A stretch of 29,573 nt of DNA from an uncultured Christensenella sp. (GCA_910577845.1 CAJTNA010000019.1:1-29573); one strand, 5' to 3'; positions 1 to 7,996 are shown, numbered from the stretch's first letter. Numbers and translations: made by a program. Notes: generated by a model from the letters alone, not told the origin.

Positions 1-30
1 AAATACCCCCGATTTTCGGTGGGTATTTTT
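1..30 (+). terminator. Intrinsic terminator of a gene left of the window
   Basis: An outer arm AAATACCC pairs with GGGTATTT, and an inner CCGA pairs with TCGG around a three-base loop with one bulged T. A T run follows on the plus strand. This fits the end of a plus-strand gene lying before the window. The hairpin is close to symmetrical, so it could also act on the minus strand. Confidence 0.55.
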
Positions 31-64
31 AAAAAATCGACTTTTTACAAAATTACGACTTTAC

Positions 65-104
65 AAAAAACACAACACCCTAGTTTTTTACTTTTAGGAT
101 GTTG
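65..104 (-). terminator. Intrinsic terminator of the acidic zinc-ribbon gene
   Basis: Read on the minus strand, AACATCCTA pairs with TAGGGTGTT (one G-U pair) around an A-rich loop. GTGTTTTTTG follows. It lies about 55 bases beyond the stop of the gene at 159-692 and is the obvious end of that transcript. Confidence 0.65.
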
Positions 105-158
105 CAATTGTTATTTACTTTTATAATATTTGAGCAATAACTTGGCTAAAAAGATTTG

Positions 159-692
159 TTACAAAGTATCATCTTCAAAGTCCTCGTCCTCTTCTTCGTC
201 AAGGTCATCATCAAAATCATCAAGGTCTTGTAAACTTTCCACTTCCTCAAAGTCTTTTTCCAACTCGTCCTCTACAGAATTTTCATCACTATCATACTCA
301 TCAGATTCATCATCTTTTCCATCAAACTCGTCATCTACAATATCAATGAAGTCTGCTTCATTACCAAAGCCGTCATCATCGTCAAATGAATCGATTTCCT
401 CTTCTTCCCACTCCTTTTCTTCCATTGCTGATAGAGATGTCAAGTCTTCGTCTTCCTCACTTTCAACTTTTACATCCTCATCCCAATCACTTTGCATTTT
501 TTGCAAACAAGCTGAGCAGTATTTTTCGCCTGACTCCACATAATTTTGTTTGCATTTTGGGCATATCATTTCTTCATCGTCATCAACGTGAGTATCTATT
601 CCTTTAAGTTCCGCTTTGCAAACTTCGCAGTAATCTTCCTCTTCCAAAATATAATTAAGTTCGCATCTAGGACATTTTTTGTATCTTGGCAT
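159..692 (-). CDS. Acidic zinc-ribbon protein of unknown function
   Basis: A 177-residue protein with two short zinc-ribbon units at the N terminus. They read CPRC at residues 8-11 with CEVC about 14 residues later, then CPKC with CSAC about 14 residues later. From about residue 68 to the end the chain is almost entirely Asp, Glu and Ser, with long D/E runs and no predicted fold. There is no signal peptide or membrane segment, so it should be cytoplasmic. The start is well supported: GGGGGG lies nine bases upstream of ATG, and a TTGACA/TATAAT promoter lies just beyond. It is a single-gene transcript. I recognise no family function. Zinc ribbons with an acidic tail occur in proteins that contact nucleic-acid-binding partners or mimic DNA charge, but that is only a suggestion. 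The opposite strand shows an open Ser-rich frame that is a codon shadow of the Asp/Glu/Ser run. Confidence 0.75.
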   Translation of the reverse strand: MPRYKKCPRCELNYILEEEDYCEVCKAELKGIDTHVDDDEEMICPKCKQNYVESGEKYCSACLQKMQSDWDEDVKVESEEDEDLTSLSAMEEKEWEEEEIDSFDDDDGFGNEADFIDIVDDEFDGKDDESDEYDSDENSVEDELEKDFEEVESLQDLDDFDDDLDEEEDEDFEDDTL

Positions 693-726
693 GTTATCCC
701 CCCTTTGTTATGCTTCATTGCAATAT

Positions 727-753
727 ATTATATCACTATTTAATAAATGTCAA
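727..753 (-). promoter_or_regulatory. Promoter of the acidic zinc-ribbon gene
   Basis: TTGACA (748-753) and TATAAT (727-732) are both perfect hexamers, but the spacer is only 15 bases. Shifting the -10 box to TAATAT gives 17. It lies about 35 bases upstream of the ATG at 692. Confidence 0.6.
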
Positions 754-1013
754 TACTTTTTTGAAAAATTTTTGTATTTTTTTACAAATTCTTAAATTAT
801 TTTTGCCAAAAATCAAAATTTTAACTATTATTTACACAAAATTTTAATTATTTTGTCAAATACATAAAATTGATTAGACTATTTTTCTCTTATTTGTTTT
901 ATACGCCTTTTGACACAAATAACACATATCACTACAAATATACTACATTTATTATTTTTATGTGCGAATATTTTGCAATTATGAATATATTTTTTAAAAA
1001 TTTAAAAATTTTG
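754..1013. other. AT-rich gap with no gene seen
   Basis: This lies between the zinc-ribbon promoter and the stop of the AEC permease. It is very AT-rich with short homopolymer runs. I see no credible reading frame with a ribosome binding site and no clear terminator hairpin for the permease. Confidence 0.5.
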
Positions 1014-1979
1014 CTATTGTGACATCATATATACATCTGGAACTACATTCATAATTACCGCCATAAGTGGCAATGTCAACACGCTTAGCAATGTTCCTAG
1101 CAAAACAAGATTTGCTGCTGTCTTTTGACCTTTGCCAAGCATTTCCGCAAAATTCAAGGTAATGCTTGCGACTGGTGCAGCTGCTAATATAAACAACGAC
1201 TGACGGATATAAAAGTCTATTGGTATAAACCAAACCAAGAGCATTGCAAGCATTGGCATAATAAGCTGTTTCACACCTACTATAGCATACTGGAATAGTG
1301 AACAAAACATTTCCTTAAATGTGATTGTCGCAAGACGCATTCCCAAAATTAACATACATAGAGGTGTTGTCATTTTTCCTAGCAATTCTACACAAGTAAA
1401 AACCTCCTTAGGCAATTCCACACCGCAAATAAATAATGGCAAACCAATAACTAACCCTAACATTGCTGGGTTTATAAGTGCTTTCTTAGCACTTATAAAC
1501 TTTCTATCACCGCTTATCAAATAAGAGGCAAAAGTCCAGCCAATCAAATTAAGTCCTAACAAGAACATTACTGACAAAACCACAGCATTATTTCTAACAG
1601 TTTCTGGCATTATAGCTTGTAAAAGTGGCACACCCATAAAACCACAATTTCCAAAAGCAGTAGCTACAGTGGCAACACGATATTTAATGTCTTTATCATA
1701 GTATTTTCTTAGACACAAATAAGCAATTATAATAACAAAAAACTGCAAAACGCCAGCAAGCACAAAAGCTACTATCATTTGCCAAAAGAAGTTTAGCGAA
1801 TATGTAGCATTTAAAAAAGAAGTTATAGTTAGCATTGGCTGACAAACATACATAAGCACTACAGAAAAGGCAGATATGCTTTCTGGTTTTATAAGCTTAC
1901 TTTTTACTGTTAGATAGCCAGGTATAGCATAAGCTAACATTGTAGCAACAGCAATTGCTGTGGTGATTAAAGCTTGCAT
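1014..1979 (-). CDS. AEC-family (auxin efflux carrier-like) permease
   Basis: A 321-residue, very hydrophobic protein with about ten membrane segments arranged as two halves around a polar middle (about residues 150-175). This is the usual size and layout of bacterial AEC/membrane-transport (Mem_trans) proteins. The early motif YAIPGYLTVK and the FGNCGFMGVPLL segment (about residues 110-121) are typical of the family, whose best-studied bacterial members export malate or other organic anions. The substrate cannot be read from sequence. Start: GGAGGT sits directly upstream of ATG at 1979, and a TTGTCG/TATAAT promoter precedes it. It is a single-gene transcript, and neither neighbour suggests a substrate. 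Confidence 0.85.
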   Translation of the reverse strand: MQALITTAIAVATMLAYAIPGYLTVKSKLIKPESISAFSVVLMYVCQPMLTITSFLNATYSLNFFWQMIVAFVLAGVLQFFVIIIAYLCLRKYYDKDIKYRVATVATAFGNCGFMGVPLLQAIMPETVRNNAVVLSVMFLLGLNLIGWTFASYLISGDRKFISAKKALINPAMLGLVIGLPLFICGVELPKEVFTCVELLGKMTTPLCMLILGMRLATITFKEMFCSLFQYAIVGVKQLIMPMLAMLLVWFIPIDFYIRQSLFILAAAPVASITLNFAEMLGKGQKTAANLVLLGTLLSVLTLPLMAVIMNVVPDVYMMSQ

Positions 1980-2012
1980 ATATACCTCCTATGATTGATT
2001 TGTTATCATTAA

Positions 2013-2040
2013 ATTATATCTTATATTTAACTTCCGACAA
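2013..2040 (-). promoter_or_regulatory. Promoter of the AEC permease gene
   Basis: TTGTCG (2035-2040), a 16-base spacer and TATAAT (2013-2018), about 34 bases upstream of the start codon. The -10 box is perfect and the -35 box matches 4 of 6. Confidence 0.6.
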
Positions 2041-2332
2041 TATAATAAACTTTTTGCTATTATTTTGCAAGCGATTTAATAATAATTATATTATTTTTCT
2101 ACAAATTTTGCTAATATAAGAAAATGCTTGGCATTTTATGGCAAATAATAAAATAATGCTTATTTTAAATTTATATGTTGCATTTTTTCAATGTGCCTCA
2201 AAATCAAATTAACTATGAGTAATTATCCAATTTAGACAATTACTTTTTAAAACTTTTGTCAAATGTACAAAATAACAAAACAAATAATTTAATCACAAAT
2301 TTGCGTTAGTATGCGATATATAAATTTTGCAA
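2041..2332. other. AT-rich gap with no gene seen
   Basis: This lies between the AEC promoter and the terminator of the thiD-thiC-HAD transcript. The sequence is AT-rich with several stop codons in every frame. I see no RNA motif or repeat. Confidence 0.5.
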
Positions 2333-2358
2333 GAAAAAGCCGACCCGAAAGTCAGCTT
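2333..2358 (-). terminator. Intrinsic terminator of the thiD-thiC-HAD operon
   Basis: Read on the minus strand, AAGCTGAC pairs with GTCGGCTT (one G-U pair) around TTTCGG, followed by TTTTTC. It lies about 145 bases beyond the stop of the HAD gene, with no gene in between. Confidence 0.75.
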
Positions 2359-2500
2359 AATAAAAAACGAAACGCTTACACAATTAAAATCTAAAATATC
2401 TTTTATTTATTGGCTATTATTGTGTTTCTAGAAAATTACTATAGAGAATATTAACAAATTTCCTTTTAGTTATGGATGATTTTCACAACGCATATGAGTA

Positions 2501-3151
2501 TTATATTAAATCTTTAAAGCTATTTATAAATAAATTTGCAATACTTTTCATCTCTGAATGGTCTATTTTAGATTCCTCATCAAAAACACCACAAACATAA
2601 AACTCACCAAGCTTAGCACCTTTTACGCCTTGCAAAATATCCTCAAAGACCACGCAGTCTCTTGCATTATAATTGGTATGACTTATAGCCTTCAAATAAA
2701 TATCTGGAAAGCCTTTACCTCTTTTTACTTGTTCGCTACTTATAACATTATCAAAAAAATTCAATATCCCCGTTCTTTCCAATGCGGGTAGTGCAAGTTC
2801 CTTGCTCAAAGAAGTTGCAACCGACATACCAATATTTTGCAATTTAAGTTTATTCAAAAAGTCACGCACAAAAGGTTTAAGTTTAATTTTATAAAGATAT
2901 GCTTGTTTTGCCATATCAAGCCACTCAGTTATTAATTGTTCAGGGGAATCTTTTAAATTGAACCTTTCAATTGAATATAAAGCTGTATCCATAATGCTCA
3001 TATGGTTAATACATTTCATATAATCACTTGGCACTTGTATACCTCGTTTAGATAAATACTCATAGTCAATTTGCTTCCAAAGCCACATTGAATCAAATAA
3101 TGTACCATCCAAATCAAACACGGCATATTTTATATTTTTAGGCAATTTCAT
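2501..3151 (-). CDS. HAD-superfamily (subfamily IA) phosphatase in the thiamine operon
   Basis: A 216-residue HAD hydrolase. Motif I is FDLDGTLFDS (residues 12-21), with the nucleophile Asp and the general-acid Asp two residues later. Motif II is VATSLS, the Lys region is KRGKGFPDIY, and motif IV is VVFEDILQGVKGA. A helical cap lies between motifs I and II, as in beta-phosphoglucomutase-like phosphatases. Its ATG overlaps the stop of thiC by four bases (ATGA), so it is translationally coupled and belongs to the TPP-riboswitch transcript. That placement suggests a thiamine-related phosphate ester as substrate, such as thiamine monophosphate or HMP phosphate, or a repair role for a damaged intermediate. 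This is inference from context; the fold alone does not give the substrate. Confidence 0.85.
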   Translation of the reverse strand: MKLPKNIKYAVFDLDGTLFDSMWLWKQIDYEYLSKRGIQVPSDYMKCINHMSIMDTALYSIERFNLKDSPEQLITEWLDMAKQAYLYKIKLKPFVRDFLNKLKLQNIGMSVATSLSKELALPALERTGILNFFDNVISSEQVKRGKGFPDIYLKAISHTNYNARDCVVFEDILQGVKGAKLGEFYVCGVFDEESKIDHSEMKSIANLFINSFKDLI

Positions 3152-4464
3152 TTATTTCCCTCTTTCAACTTAACTTTTTCACCATCCAAAATCAAATTAG
3201 TTGTTCTAATAGCACACATTTTGCCACACATAGAGCAAGTATGTCTATTTTTAGGTGGTACACTTTCATAATACGCTCTTGCTTTTTCTGGGTCAATTGC
3301 GTACTTAAACATTTCCTCATAATCAACCTTGTGCCTAGCATCTGACATTTTATTATCAATTTCCCTACTATATGGAATACCCTTTGCAATATCCGCAACG
3401 TGTGCAGAAATTTTTGTTGCAATTAACCCCTCACGCACATCACTTACATCTGGTAGTCTTAAATGCTCCGCTGGTGTAACATAACACAAAAAGTCAGCAC
3501 CATAACTTGCAGCTACCGCACCGCCGATTGCGGATGTAATATGGTCATAACCAGGTGCAATATCTGTAACTAGTGGTCCTAACACATAAAAAGGTGCATT
3601 GTGGCACAATTTCTTTTCAAGTTGCATATTGCTTGCAATTTCGTTTAATGCCATATGTCCTGGTCCCTCAATCATTACTTGCACGTCTTTTGCCCAAGCA
3701 CGTTTTGTCAAATAACCAAGTTCAATAAGTTCACCTATCTGCCCACTATCAGTGCTGTCGTCAATACAACCTGGACGCATAGCATCGCCAAGGCTAATAG
3801 TCACATCATACTTTCTTAAAATTTCAAGTACTTTGTCATAATACTCATAAAAAGGATTTTCATTCCCAGTCATTTTCATCCAAGCGAATAATAGTGAACC
3901 ACCACGTGACACAATATTCATTCGTCTACCCTCACGCATAAAACTTTCTATTACACGTTTATTAATACCAGCGTGGATAGTAACAAAATCAACGCCTTGC
4001 TTTGCGTGTGCTTCAACAACTTCCAAAAAATCATCAGCTGTTATATTCATCAAGTCTTTTTCCAAATACCCAATTGCATCATACATTGGAACAGTACCAA
4101 TCATTGCGGTAGATTTTTCTATCAGTTTACTCCTAAACTCATTTGTTTTACCGCAGTTGGACAAATCCATAATGCCCTCAGCACCATATTTTAAAGCAAT
4201 ATCCACTTTTTGCATTTCAATATCATAGTCACGCATATCACCTGAAACACCAAGGTTGACATTTACTTTTGTTCGTAAACCATCACCCACACCCTCTGGA
4301 GATAAATTTTTATGATTGATATTACAAGGTATAGCTACCTCACCACAAGCTACCTTTTGCATAATAATATCTTGAGGTAATCTTTCCTTTTGGGCAACAA
4401 TAACCATTTCAGGAGTTATTATACCTTTTTTAGCTGCTTCCATTTGAGTCGCATAATTTCTCAT
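3148..4464 (-). CDS. thiC: Phosphomethylpyrimidine synthase ThiC
   Basis: A 438-residue ThiC, which converts the purine intermediate AIR to HMP phosphate using an iron-sulfur cluster and S-adenosylmethionine. Family landmarks are visible: NYATQMEAAKKG at the N terminus, DLSNCGKTNEFR, GTVPMYDA, FVTIHAGI, SRGGSLLFAWM, SLGDAMRPGCIDDSTDSGQ, VMIEGPGHMAL and LGPLVTDIAPGYDHITSAIG. The C-terminal cluster cysteines are C410, C413 and C417, giving C-x2-C-x3-C; the better-known long ThiCs have C-x2-C-x4-C. The length fits the short form common in anaerobes, which lacks the N-terminal extension. It is the second gene behind the TPP riboswitch, about 80 bases after thiD, and it overlaps the HAD gene by four bases. 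A TGA stop ends the frame. Confidence 0.96.
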   Translation of the reverse strand: MRNYATQMEAAKKGIITPEMVIVAQKERLPQDIIMQKVACGEVAIPCNINHKNLSPEGVGDGLRTKVNVNLGVSGDMRDYDIEMQKVDIALKYGAEGIMDLSNCGKTNEFRSKLIEKSTAMIGTVPMYDAIGYLEKDLMNITADDFLEVVEAHAKQGVDFVTIHAGINKRVIESFMREGRRMNIVSRGGSLLFAWMKMTGNENPFYEYYDKVLEILRKYDVTISLGDAMRPGCIDDSTDSGQIGELIELGYLTKRAWAKDVQVMIEGPGHMALNEIASNMQLEKKLCHNAPFYVLGPLVTDIAPGYDHITSAIGGAVAASYGADFLCYVTPAEHLRLPDVSDVREGLIATKISAHVADIAKGIPYSREIDNKMSDARHKVDYEEMFKYAIDPEKARAYYESVPPKNRHTCSMCGKMCAIRTTNLILDGEKVKLKEGNK

Positions 4465-4525
4465 ACTTCACCTATTAAACAATTTTTATTATATTTTGCT
4501 AATTTAACTTTTAATTTTTAAAAAT

Positions 4526-4543
4526 AATACCGATTTTTGACGC
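4526..4543 (+). repeat. Dispersed 18-bp motif, copy A
   Basis: AATACCGATTTTTGACGC. It starts one base beyond the thiD stop, in the thiD-thiC gap. It shares TACCGATTTTTGA with copies B and D. Confidence 0.55.
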
Positions 4544-4544
4544 A

Positions 4545-5330
4545 TTATTTAAAAATTTTCCAAAAATGATTGGTTGGTCCGTTGCCCTTTCCAAGTTCCA
4601 ACGAATGTTCAATTGCACCAGTCACATAATCTTTTGCAAACTTAATACTATCATACACACTATATCCTAAAGCCAAGTTGCTTGCAATACTACTTGATAA
4701 TGTACAGCCCGTGCCGTGAGTATTTTTAGTATTAATTCTTTTTGTTACAAATGTATAAAACTGCTTGCCGTCATATAAAATGTCCATTGCATCACCATCA
4801 TAATGACCGCCTTTGACTAACACATTTTGTACACCTAAATCAATTATCTTTTTGCACGCAGTCATCATATCTTCTCTAGTAGCAATTTTCATATTTGCAA
4901 TACATTCCGCCTCTGGGATATTTGGCGTAATAATTGTTGCTAGCGGAACAATAGTTTTTAAAAGTACTTTTATACTTTCCTCCGCCATAAGGGCTTGACC
5001 ATTTTTGGCATACATAACTGGGTCAACAACAATGTTATTTGGCTTATACTCCAACAGCTTGCCATACACTGCATTTATGCAGTTAGGACTGGATAGCATA
5101 CCAATTTTAACCGCATCTACCCTAATATCCTCAAAGACAGCTGTCATTTGGTCGCAAATAACCTTACTATCTATATCTTGTATAGATAGTACCCTTTGAG
5201 TATTTTCCGCAACAACAGCACAAACGACACTCATACCAAACACACTATGTGCAGACATTGTTTTCAAATCGGCTTGAATCCCCGCTCCACCACTGCAATC
5301 AGAGCCAGCAATTGTTAACGCAGTACGCAT
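4545..5330 (-). CDS. thiD: HMP/HMP-phosphate kinase ThiD
   Basis: A 261-residue ribokinase-fold enzyme that phosphorylates hydroxymethylpyrimidine and its monophosphate to give HMP pyrophosphate, the pyrimidine half of thiamine. The N terminus MRTALTIAGSDCSGGAGIQA is the family signature. DPVMYAKNGQAL, LVKGGHYDGDAMDILYDG and the anion-hole/catalytic motif NTHGTGCTLSSSIA follow in order. The frame is open further upstream, but I place the start at 5330: GGAGGG lies just before this ATG, the family N terminus begins here, and the upstream extension would run through the riboswitch terminator. It is the first gene after the TPP riboswitch. Confidence 0.95.
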   Translation of the reverse strand: MRTALTIAGSDCSGGAGIQADLKTMSAHSVFGMSVVCAVVAENTQRVLSIQDIDSKVICDQMTAVFEDIRVDAVKIGMLSSPNCINAVYGKLLEYKPNNIVVDPVMYAKNGQALMAEESIKVLLKTIVPLATIITPNIPEAECIANMKIATREDMMTACKKIIDLGVQNVLVKGGHYDGDAMDILYDGKQFYTFVTKRINTKNTHGTGCTLSSSIASNLALGYSVYDSIKFAKDYVTGAIEHSLELGKGNGPTNHFWKIFK

Positions 5331-5340
5331 ATACCCTCCA

Positions 5341-5367
5341 AAAAAACAACCTTCCACAAGGAAGGTC
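5341..5367 (-). terminator. Riboswitch-controlled terminator in the thiD leader
   Basis: On the minus strand, GACCTTCC-TTGT-GGAAGGTT is followed by GTTTTTTT. It is 15 bases downstream of the TPP aptamer and directly before the thiD ribosome binding site. This is the position expected for termination when TPP is bound. The ribosome binding site abuts the T run. Confidence 0.85.
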
Positions 5368-5382
5368 AAAAAATCTAATTTT

Positions 5383-5460
5383 TGCTCCCTACACTGGTAT
5401 TAACCAACAGGTTCAAAGGGTTAGGCAAATGCCCTCTCAACTCTAGCGAGTACCCCTGCT
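5383..5460 (-). promoter_or_regulatory. TPP riboswitch (thi box) controlling thiD-thiC-HAD
   Basis: Read on the minus strand, the conserved TPP aptamer landmarks appear in order. These are the GGGGTAC arm, TTGAGA (consensus CTGAGA), ACCCTTTGAACCTG, then GGTTAATACC and GTGTAGGGAGC. A small P3-like hairpin GGGCATTTGCC sits between TTGAGA and ACCCTT. The TTAATACCAG element differs slightly from the usual ATAATGCCAG but keeps the pairing. The aptamer begins at the predicted transcription start, about seven bases after the -10 box. By known family behaviour it represses the downstream genes when TPP is plentiful, here through the following intrinsic terminator. Confidence 0.96.
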
Positions 5461-5466
5461 ACAATT

Positions 5467-5495
5467 AGTATATAATATTTTTCATAAAATGTAAA
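5467..5495 (-). promoter_or_regulatory. Promoter for the TPP riboswitch / thiD transcript
   Basis: TTTACA (5490-5495), a 17-base spacer and TATACT (5467-5472), placed just upstream of the aptamer and beyond the tenI stop. It shows that thiD-thiC-HAD can be transcribed separately from thiS-tenI. Confidence 0.75.
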
Positions 5496-5506
5496 GAGTT
5501 TTTTAT

Positions 5507-6058
5507 TTAAAAAGTCAAAGTCATAGCTCTGCTCATAATTGCAAAATCTTGACTTCCTGCTTGCAACACCTCTTTATAATTATCTCTATTTATTCCCCCT
5601 ATAGCAATAACTGGCAAATCGGATAAAGTACATATTTCTTTTAACTGCTCCAACCCTCGTGGCTGTATATTGTGTTTACAATCTGTTTTAAAAATATGTC
5701 CATATACCAAACTTGTTGCACCAAGATTTTGAGCAATACCAACCTCTCTTTTGCTATGAATTGAAGCAGAAATATTATTAAAATCGCAAATAGTACCGAT
5801 TTTTGATAGGGTTTCCAAGTTTGTGTGCAAATTTGTGACACCCAATTTTCTTGCAATATCCACCCTATGGCAAATAAAAAACTTTACTCCATAACTATCA
5901 CATAAGGGCAAAAGTTCTTTTGCAAGAGCATAATATTCGCCGTCTAATAAATGTTTTTCTCGCAAATATACCGCCGTGGGATTATATTTTTTTATACATT
6001 TTTCAATGACATCTTGCATACTACTTTCTGCAAGTATTGAGTTTGTAAATATTACCAT
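5507..6058 (-). CDS. tenI: TenI/ThiE-like protein, probable thiazole tautomerase
   Basis: A 183-residue TIM-barrel protein of the ThiE/TenI superfamily, shorter than the true ThiE at 9264-9890. It has YLREKHLLDGEYYALAKELL near residue 31, SASIHSKREVGIAQNLGA and the phosphate-loop end VIAIGGINRDNYKEVL. The segment YGHIFKTDCKHN, where ThiE has VGPIFPTPTK, is the form I associate with ThiE-like genes next to thiH in Clostridia. The ThiE pyrophosphate-binding NDN segment is absent, replaced by FFICHRVDIARKLG. The likely role is aromatising the ThiG/ThiH thiazole product, as TenI does in Bacillus. An automatic annotation might call it thiamine phosphate synthase. GAGGT precedes the ATG, and the gene follows thiH by nine bases. 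Confidence 0.8.
   Translation of the reverse strand: MVIFTNSILAESSMQDVIEKCIKKYNPTAVYLREKHLLDGEYYALAKELLPLCDSYGVKFFICHRVDIARKLGVTNLHTNLETLSKIGTICDFNNISASIHSKREVGIAQNLGATSLVYGHIFKTDCKHNIQPRGLEQLKEICTLSDLPVIAIGGINRDNYKEVLQAGSQDFAIMSRAMTLTF
5792..5809 (+). repeat. Dispersed 18-bp motif, copy B (inside tenI)
   Basis: AGTACCGATTTTTGATAG lies within the tenI coding region. On the coding strand it reads CTA TCA AAA ATC GGT ACT, giving Leu-Ser-Lys-Ile-Gly-Thr. Confidence 0.6.
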
Positions 6059-6067
6059 ATTACCTCT

Positions 6068-7228
6068 TTATTCAACTAGATATTGACTATCTGTAAAGAT
6101 AGGTTGTAGTCCTTTCCCCTCTAGCATACTATTAATTTGTTGCAAGTCACGTGGGTCAGATATGTCAAATTGTTCATCTCCCTTTTCTTCTCCATCGTGT
6201 CCACCTACTCCTACTTTTGAGCCAGCAGATATTTTATTGCACGCAAGACCTATTACCCCATCACGGAAGGATTGTTGTTCCCTAGTGGATATATTAATTG
6301 TTGCATAAGGCATAAATATCCTATATGCCAAAATTACTTGTAATAGCTGTCTTTCGTGCACATCACGTGGGTTGTTTTTGCTATTGTTGATATATGGTCG
6401 CATACGTGGGCAACTAAAGCTAATTTCAGCAAATGGATATTTTTTTTGCAATAAATATGCGTGACAACCTACTGCAAAAGCATCTTTACGCCAATCATCC
6501 AAACCTAACAATGCACCAAAACATACCCCTCTCATTCCACCAATCAATGCCCTCTCTTGTGCATTAAATCTGTATGGAAAAACCCTTTTTTCACCACGTA
6601 AATGTTGCTCAGCATATTTAGTGTGATTATATGTTTCTTGGTATACACTGACATAATCTGCTCCTAATGAATGCAAATATGCATACTCATCACTATTAAG
6701 CGGATAAATTTCAACACCTATAGTTGCAAAATATTTTTTTGCTATTGATACTGCACTGCCTATGTATTCAACATTTGATTTTTTTCTACTCTCGCCTGTT
6801 AAAATTAGAATTTCTTTAAAACCTAAATTAGCAATGGCTTTTAGTTCAGCCTCAATTTCATCAAGAGTAAGCTTGGCTCTATGTATTTTATTCATACAAT
6901 TAAAACCACAATAAACGCAATGGCTTTCGCAATAATTTGCAATATATAATGGTGTATACACGCTTATTGTATTACCAAAATGTTTGTGTGTTTCAGCTTT
7001 TGCACGTACCGCCATATCCTCCAAAAACTTGTCTGCAATTGGAGATAAAAGTGTCGCAAAGTCTGTTATATTTAGTACATCTTTGCTCAATGCAATTTTA
7101 ACATCATTTTCAGTTATAATGTTGTAGTCAAAATTATTATACAATTTTTCCACATTATCCATTATATCGTGGTTAATAATTTGCATTCCATCAAGATATT
7201 GCATAATGTCCGTGTCAGTATTTTTCAT
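6068..7228 (-). CDS. thiH: 2-iminoacetate synthase ThiH (radical SAM tyrosine lyase)
   Basis: A 386-residue radical SAM enzyme that splits tyrosine to dehydroglycine (2-iminoacetate) and p-cresol, supplying the glycine-derived part of the thiazole in anaerobes. The cluster motif CESHCVYC has cysteines at residues 100, 104 and 107, preceded by ISVYTPLYIANY as in ThiH. ILILTGESRKKSNVEYI, the region around YNHTKYAEQHLRGEKRVFPYR and ISTREQQSFRD are also typical. ATG immediately follows the thiG stop (TAAATG), with GGAGG inside the thiG end, so translation is probably coupled. No thiO (glycine oxidase) is present, which supports an anaerobic pathway. Confidence 0.95.
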   Translation of the reverse strand: MKNTDTDIMQYLDGMQIINHDIMDNVEKLYNNFDYNIITENDVKIALSKDVLNITDFATLLSPIADKFLEDMAVRAKAETHKHFGNTISVYTPLYIANYCESHCVYCGFNCMNKIHRAKLTLDEIEAELKAIANLGFKEILILTGESRKKSNVEYIGSAVSIAKKYFATIGVEIYPLNSDEYAYLHSLGADYVSVYQETYNHTKYAEQHLRGEKRVFPYRFNAQERALIGGMRGVCFGALLGLDDWRKDAFAVGCHAYLLQKKYPFAEISFSCPRMRPYINNSKNNPRDVHERQLLQVILAYRIFMPYATINISTREQQSFRDGVIGLACNKISAGSKVGVGGHDGEEKGDEQFDISDPRDLQQINSMLEGKGLQPIFTDSQYLVE

Positions 7229-7996
7229 TTAATCCTCCAAAAAGCCTGTTAGTGGACTTGAGGCTTCCGCCTTATTATCTAACACTCTGCCAAGTCCAGC
7301 AAGATAAGCTTGTCTGCCAGCAATTATTGCATTCTTAAATGCTGACGCCATAATATCCACATTGCCAGCAGTCGCAATAGCTGTATTAGCCATAACAGCA
7401 CTAACGCCAATTTCCATAGCCTCACAAGCTTCAGATGGTCTGCCAATACCTGCGTCAACAATTATAGGCAAATCAATTTCGTTTACAAGAATCTTTATAA
7501 ATTCTTTAGTCTTAAGTCCTTTATTTGTACCAATTGGTGCCCCCAATGGCATAACAGCACTAGCACCAGCATTTACTAAATCACGTGCAACATATAAATC
7601 AGGATACATATATGGCATTACAATGAACCCCTCGTTTGCAAGAATTTCTGTTGCTTTTATAGTTTCATAATTATTAGGTAATAAATATTTACTATCACCA
7701 ATAATTTCAAGCTTAACAAAATTTCCACAACCAACTTCTCTAGAAAGTCTTGCTATACGCACCGCCTCCTCAGCCGTCCTTGCCCCAGATGTATTAGGCA
7801 ATAAGGTTATATCCTTTGGAATATAGTCTAATATGTTATTACCTCCACCGATATTAGCTCTGCGAAGTGCAACAGTAACCATTTCCACCTCTGCATTATC
7901 AATAACAGATAGCATAAACTTTAGCGAAAATTTACCAGACCCCAATATAAATCTTGAATTAAATTTTTTACCACCAATTACTAATTCGTCTTGCAT
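7229..7996 (-). CDS. thiG: Thiazole synthase ThiG
   Basis: A 255-residue TIM-barrel enzyme that joins deoxyxylulose phosphate, dehydroglycine and ThiS thiocarboxylate sulfur into the thiazole phosphate. FILGSGKF (residues 17-24), VTVALRRANI, LLPNTSGARTAEEAVR, the Schiff-base lysine in FVKLEIIGD (K95), PLGAPIGTNKGL and DAGIGRPSEACEAMEIG with NTAIATA are all present. The frame is open upstream to about 8065, but I choose the ATG at 7996 because AAGGAGT precedes it and the family N terminus (DELVIGGKKFNSR) starts here. About 100 bases separate it from thiF, an unusual gap for this operon, and that gap holds a copy of the dispersed motif. Confidence 0.95.
   Translation of the reverse strand: MQDELVIGGKKFNSRFILGSGKFSLKFMLSVIDNAEVEMVTVALRRANIGGGNNILDYIPKDITLLPNTSGARTAEEAVRIARLSREVGCGNFVKLEIIGDSKYLLPNNYETIKATEILANEGFIVMPYMYPDLYVARDLVNAGASAVMPLGAPIGTNKGLKTKEFIKILVNEIDLPIIVDAGIGRPSEACEAMEIGVSAVMANTAIATAGNVDIMASAFKNAIIAGRQAYLAGLGRVLDNKAEASSPLTGFLED

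Noticed and set aside
130..543. Open plus-strand frame coding a Ser-rich protein
   Set aside because: It is the antisense shadow of the Asp/Glu-rich minus-strand gene (GAT/GAA codons read as TCA/TTC). It has no start signal, and the minus-strand frame has a ribosome binding site, promoter and zinc ribbons.
5331..5369. N-terminal extension of ThiD (13 residues starting MTFLVEG)
   Set aside because: It would be translated from the riboswitch terminator hairpin. The conserved ThiD N terminus and the ribosome binding site support the start at 5330.
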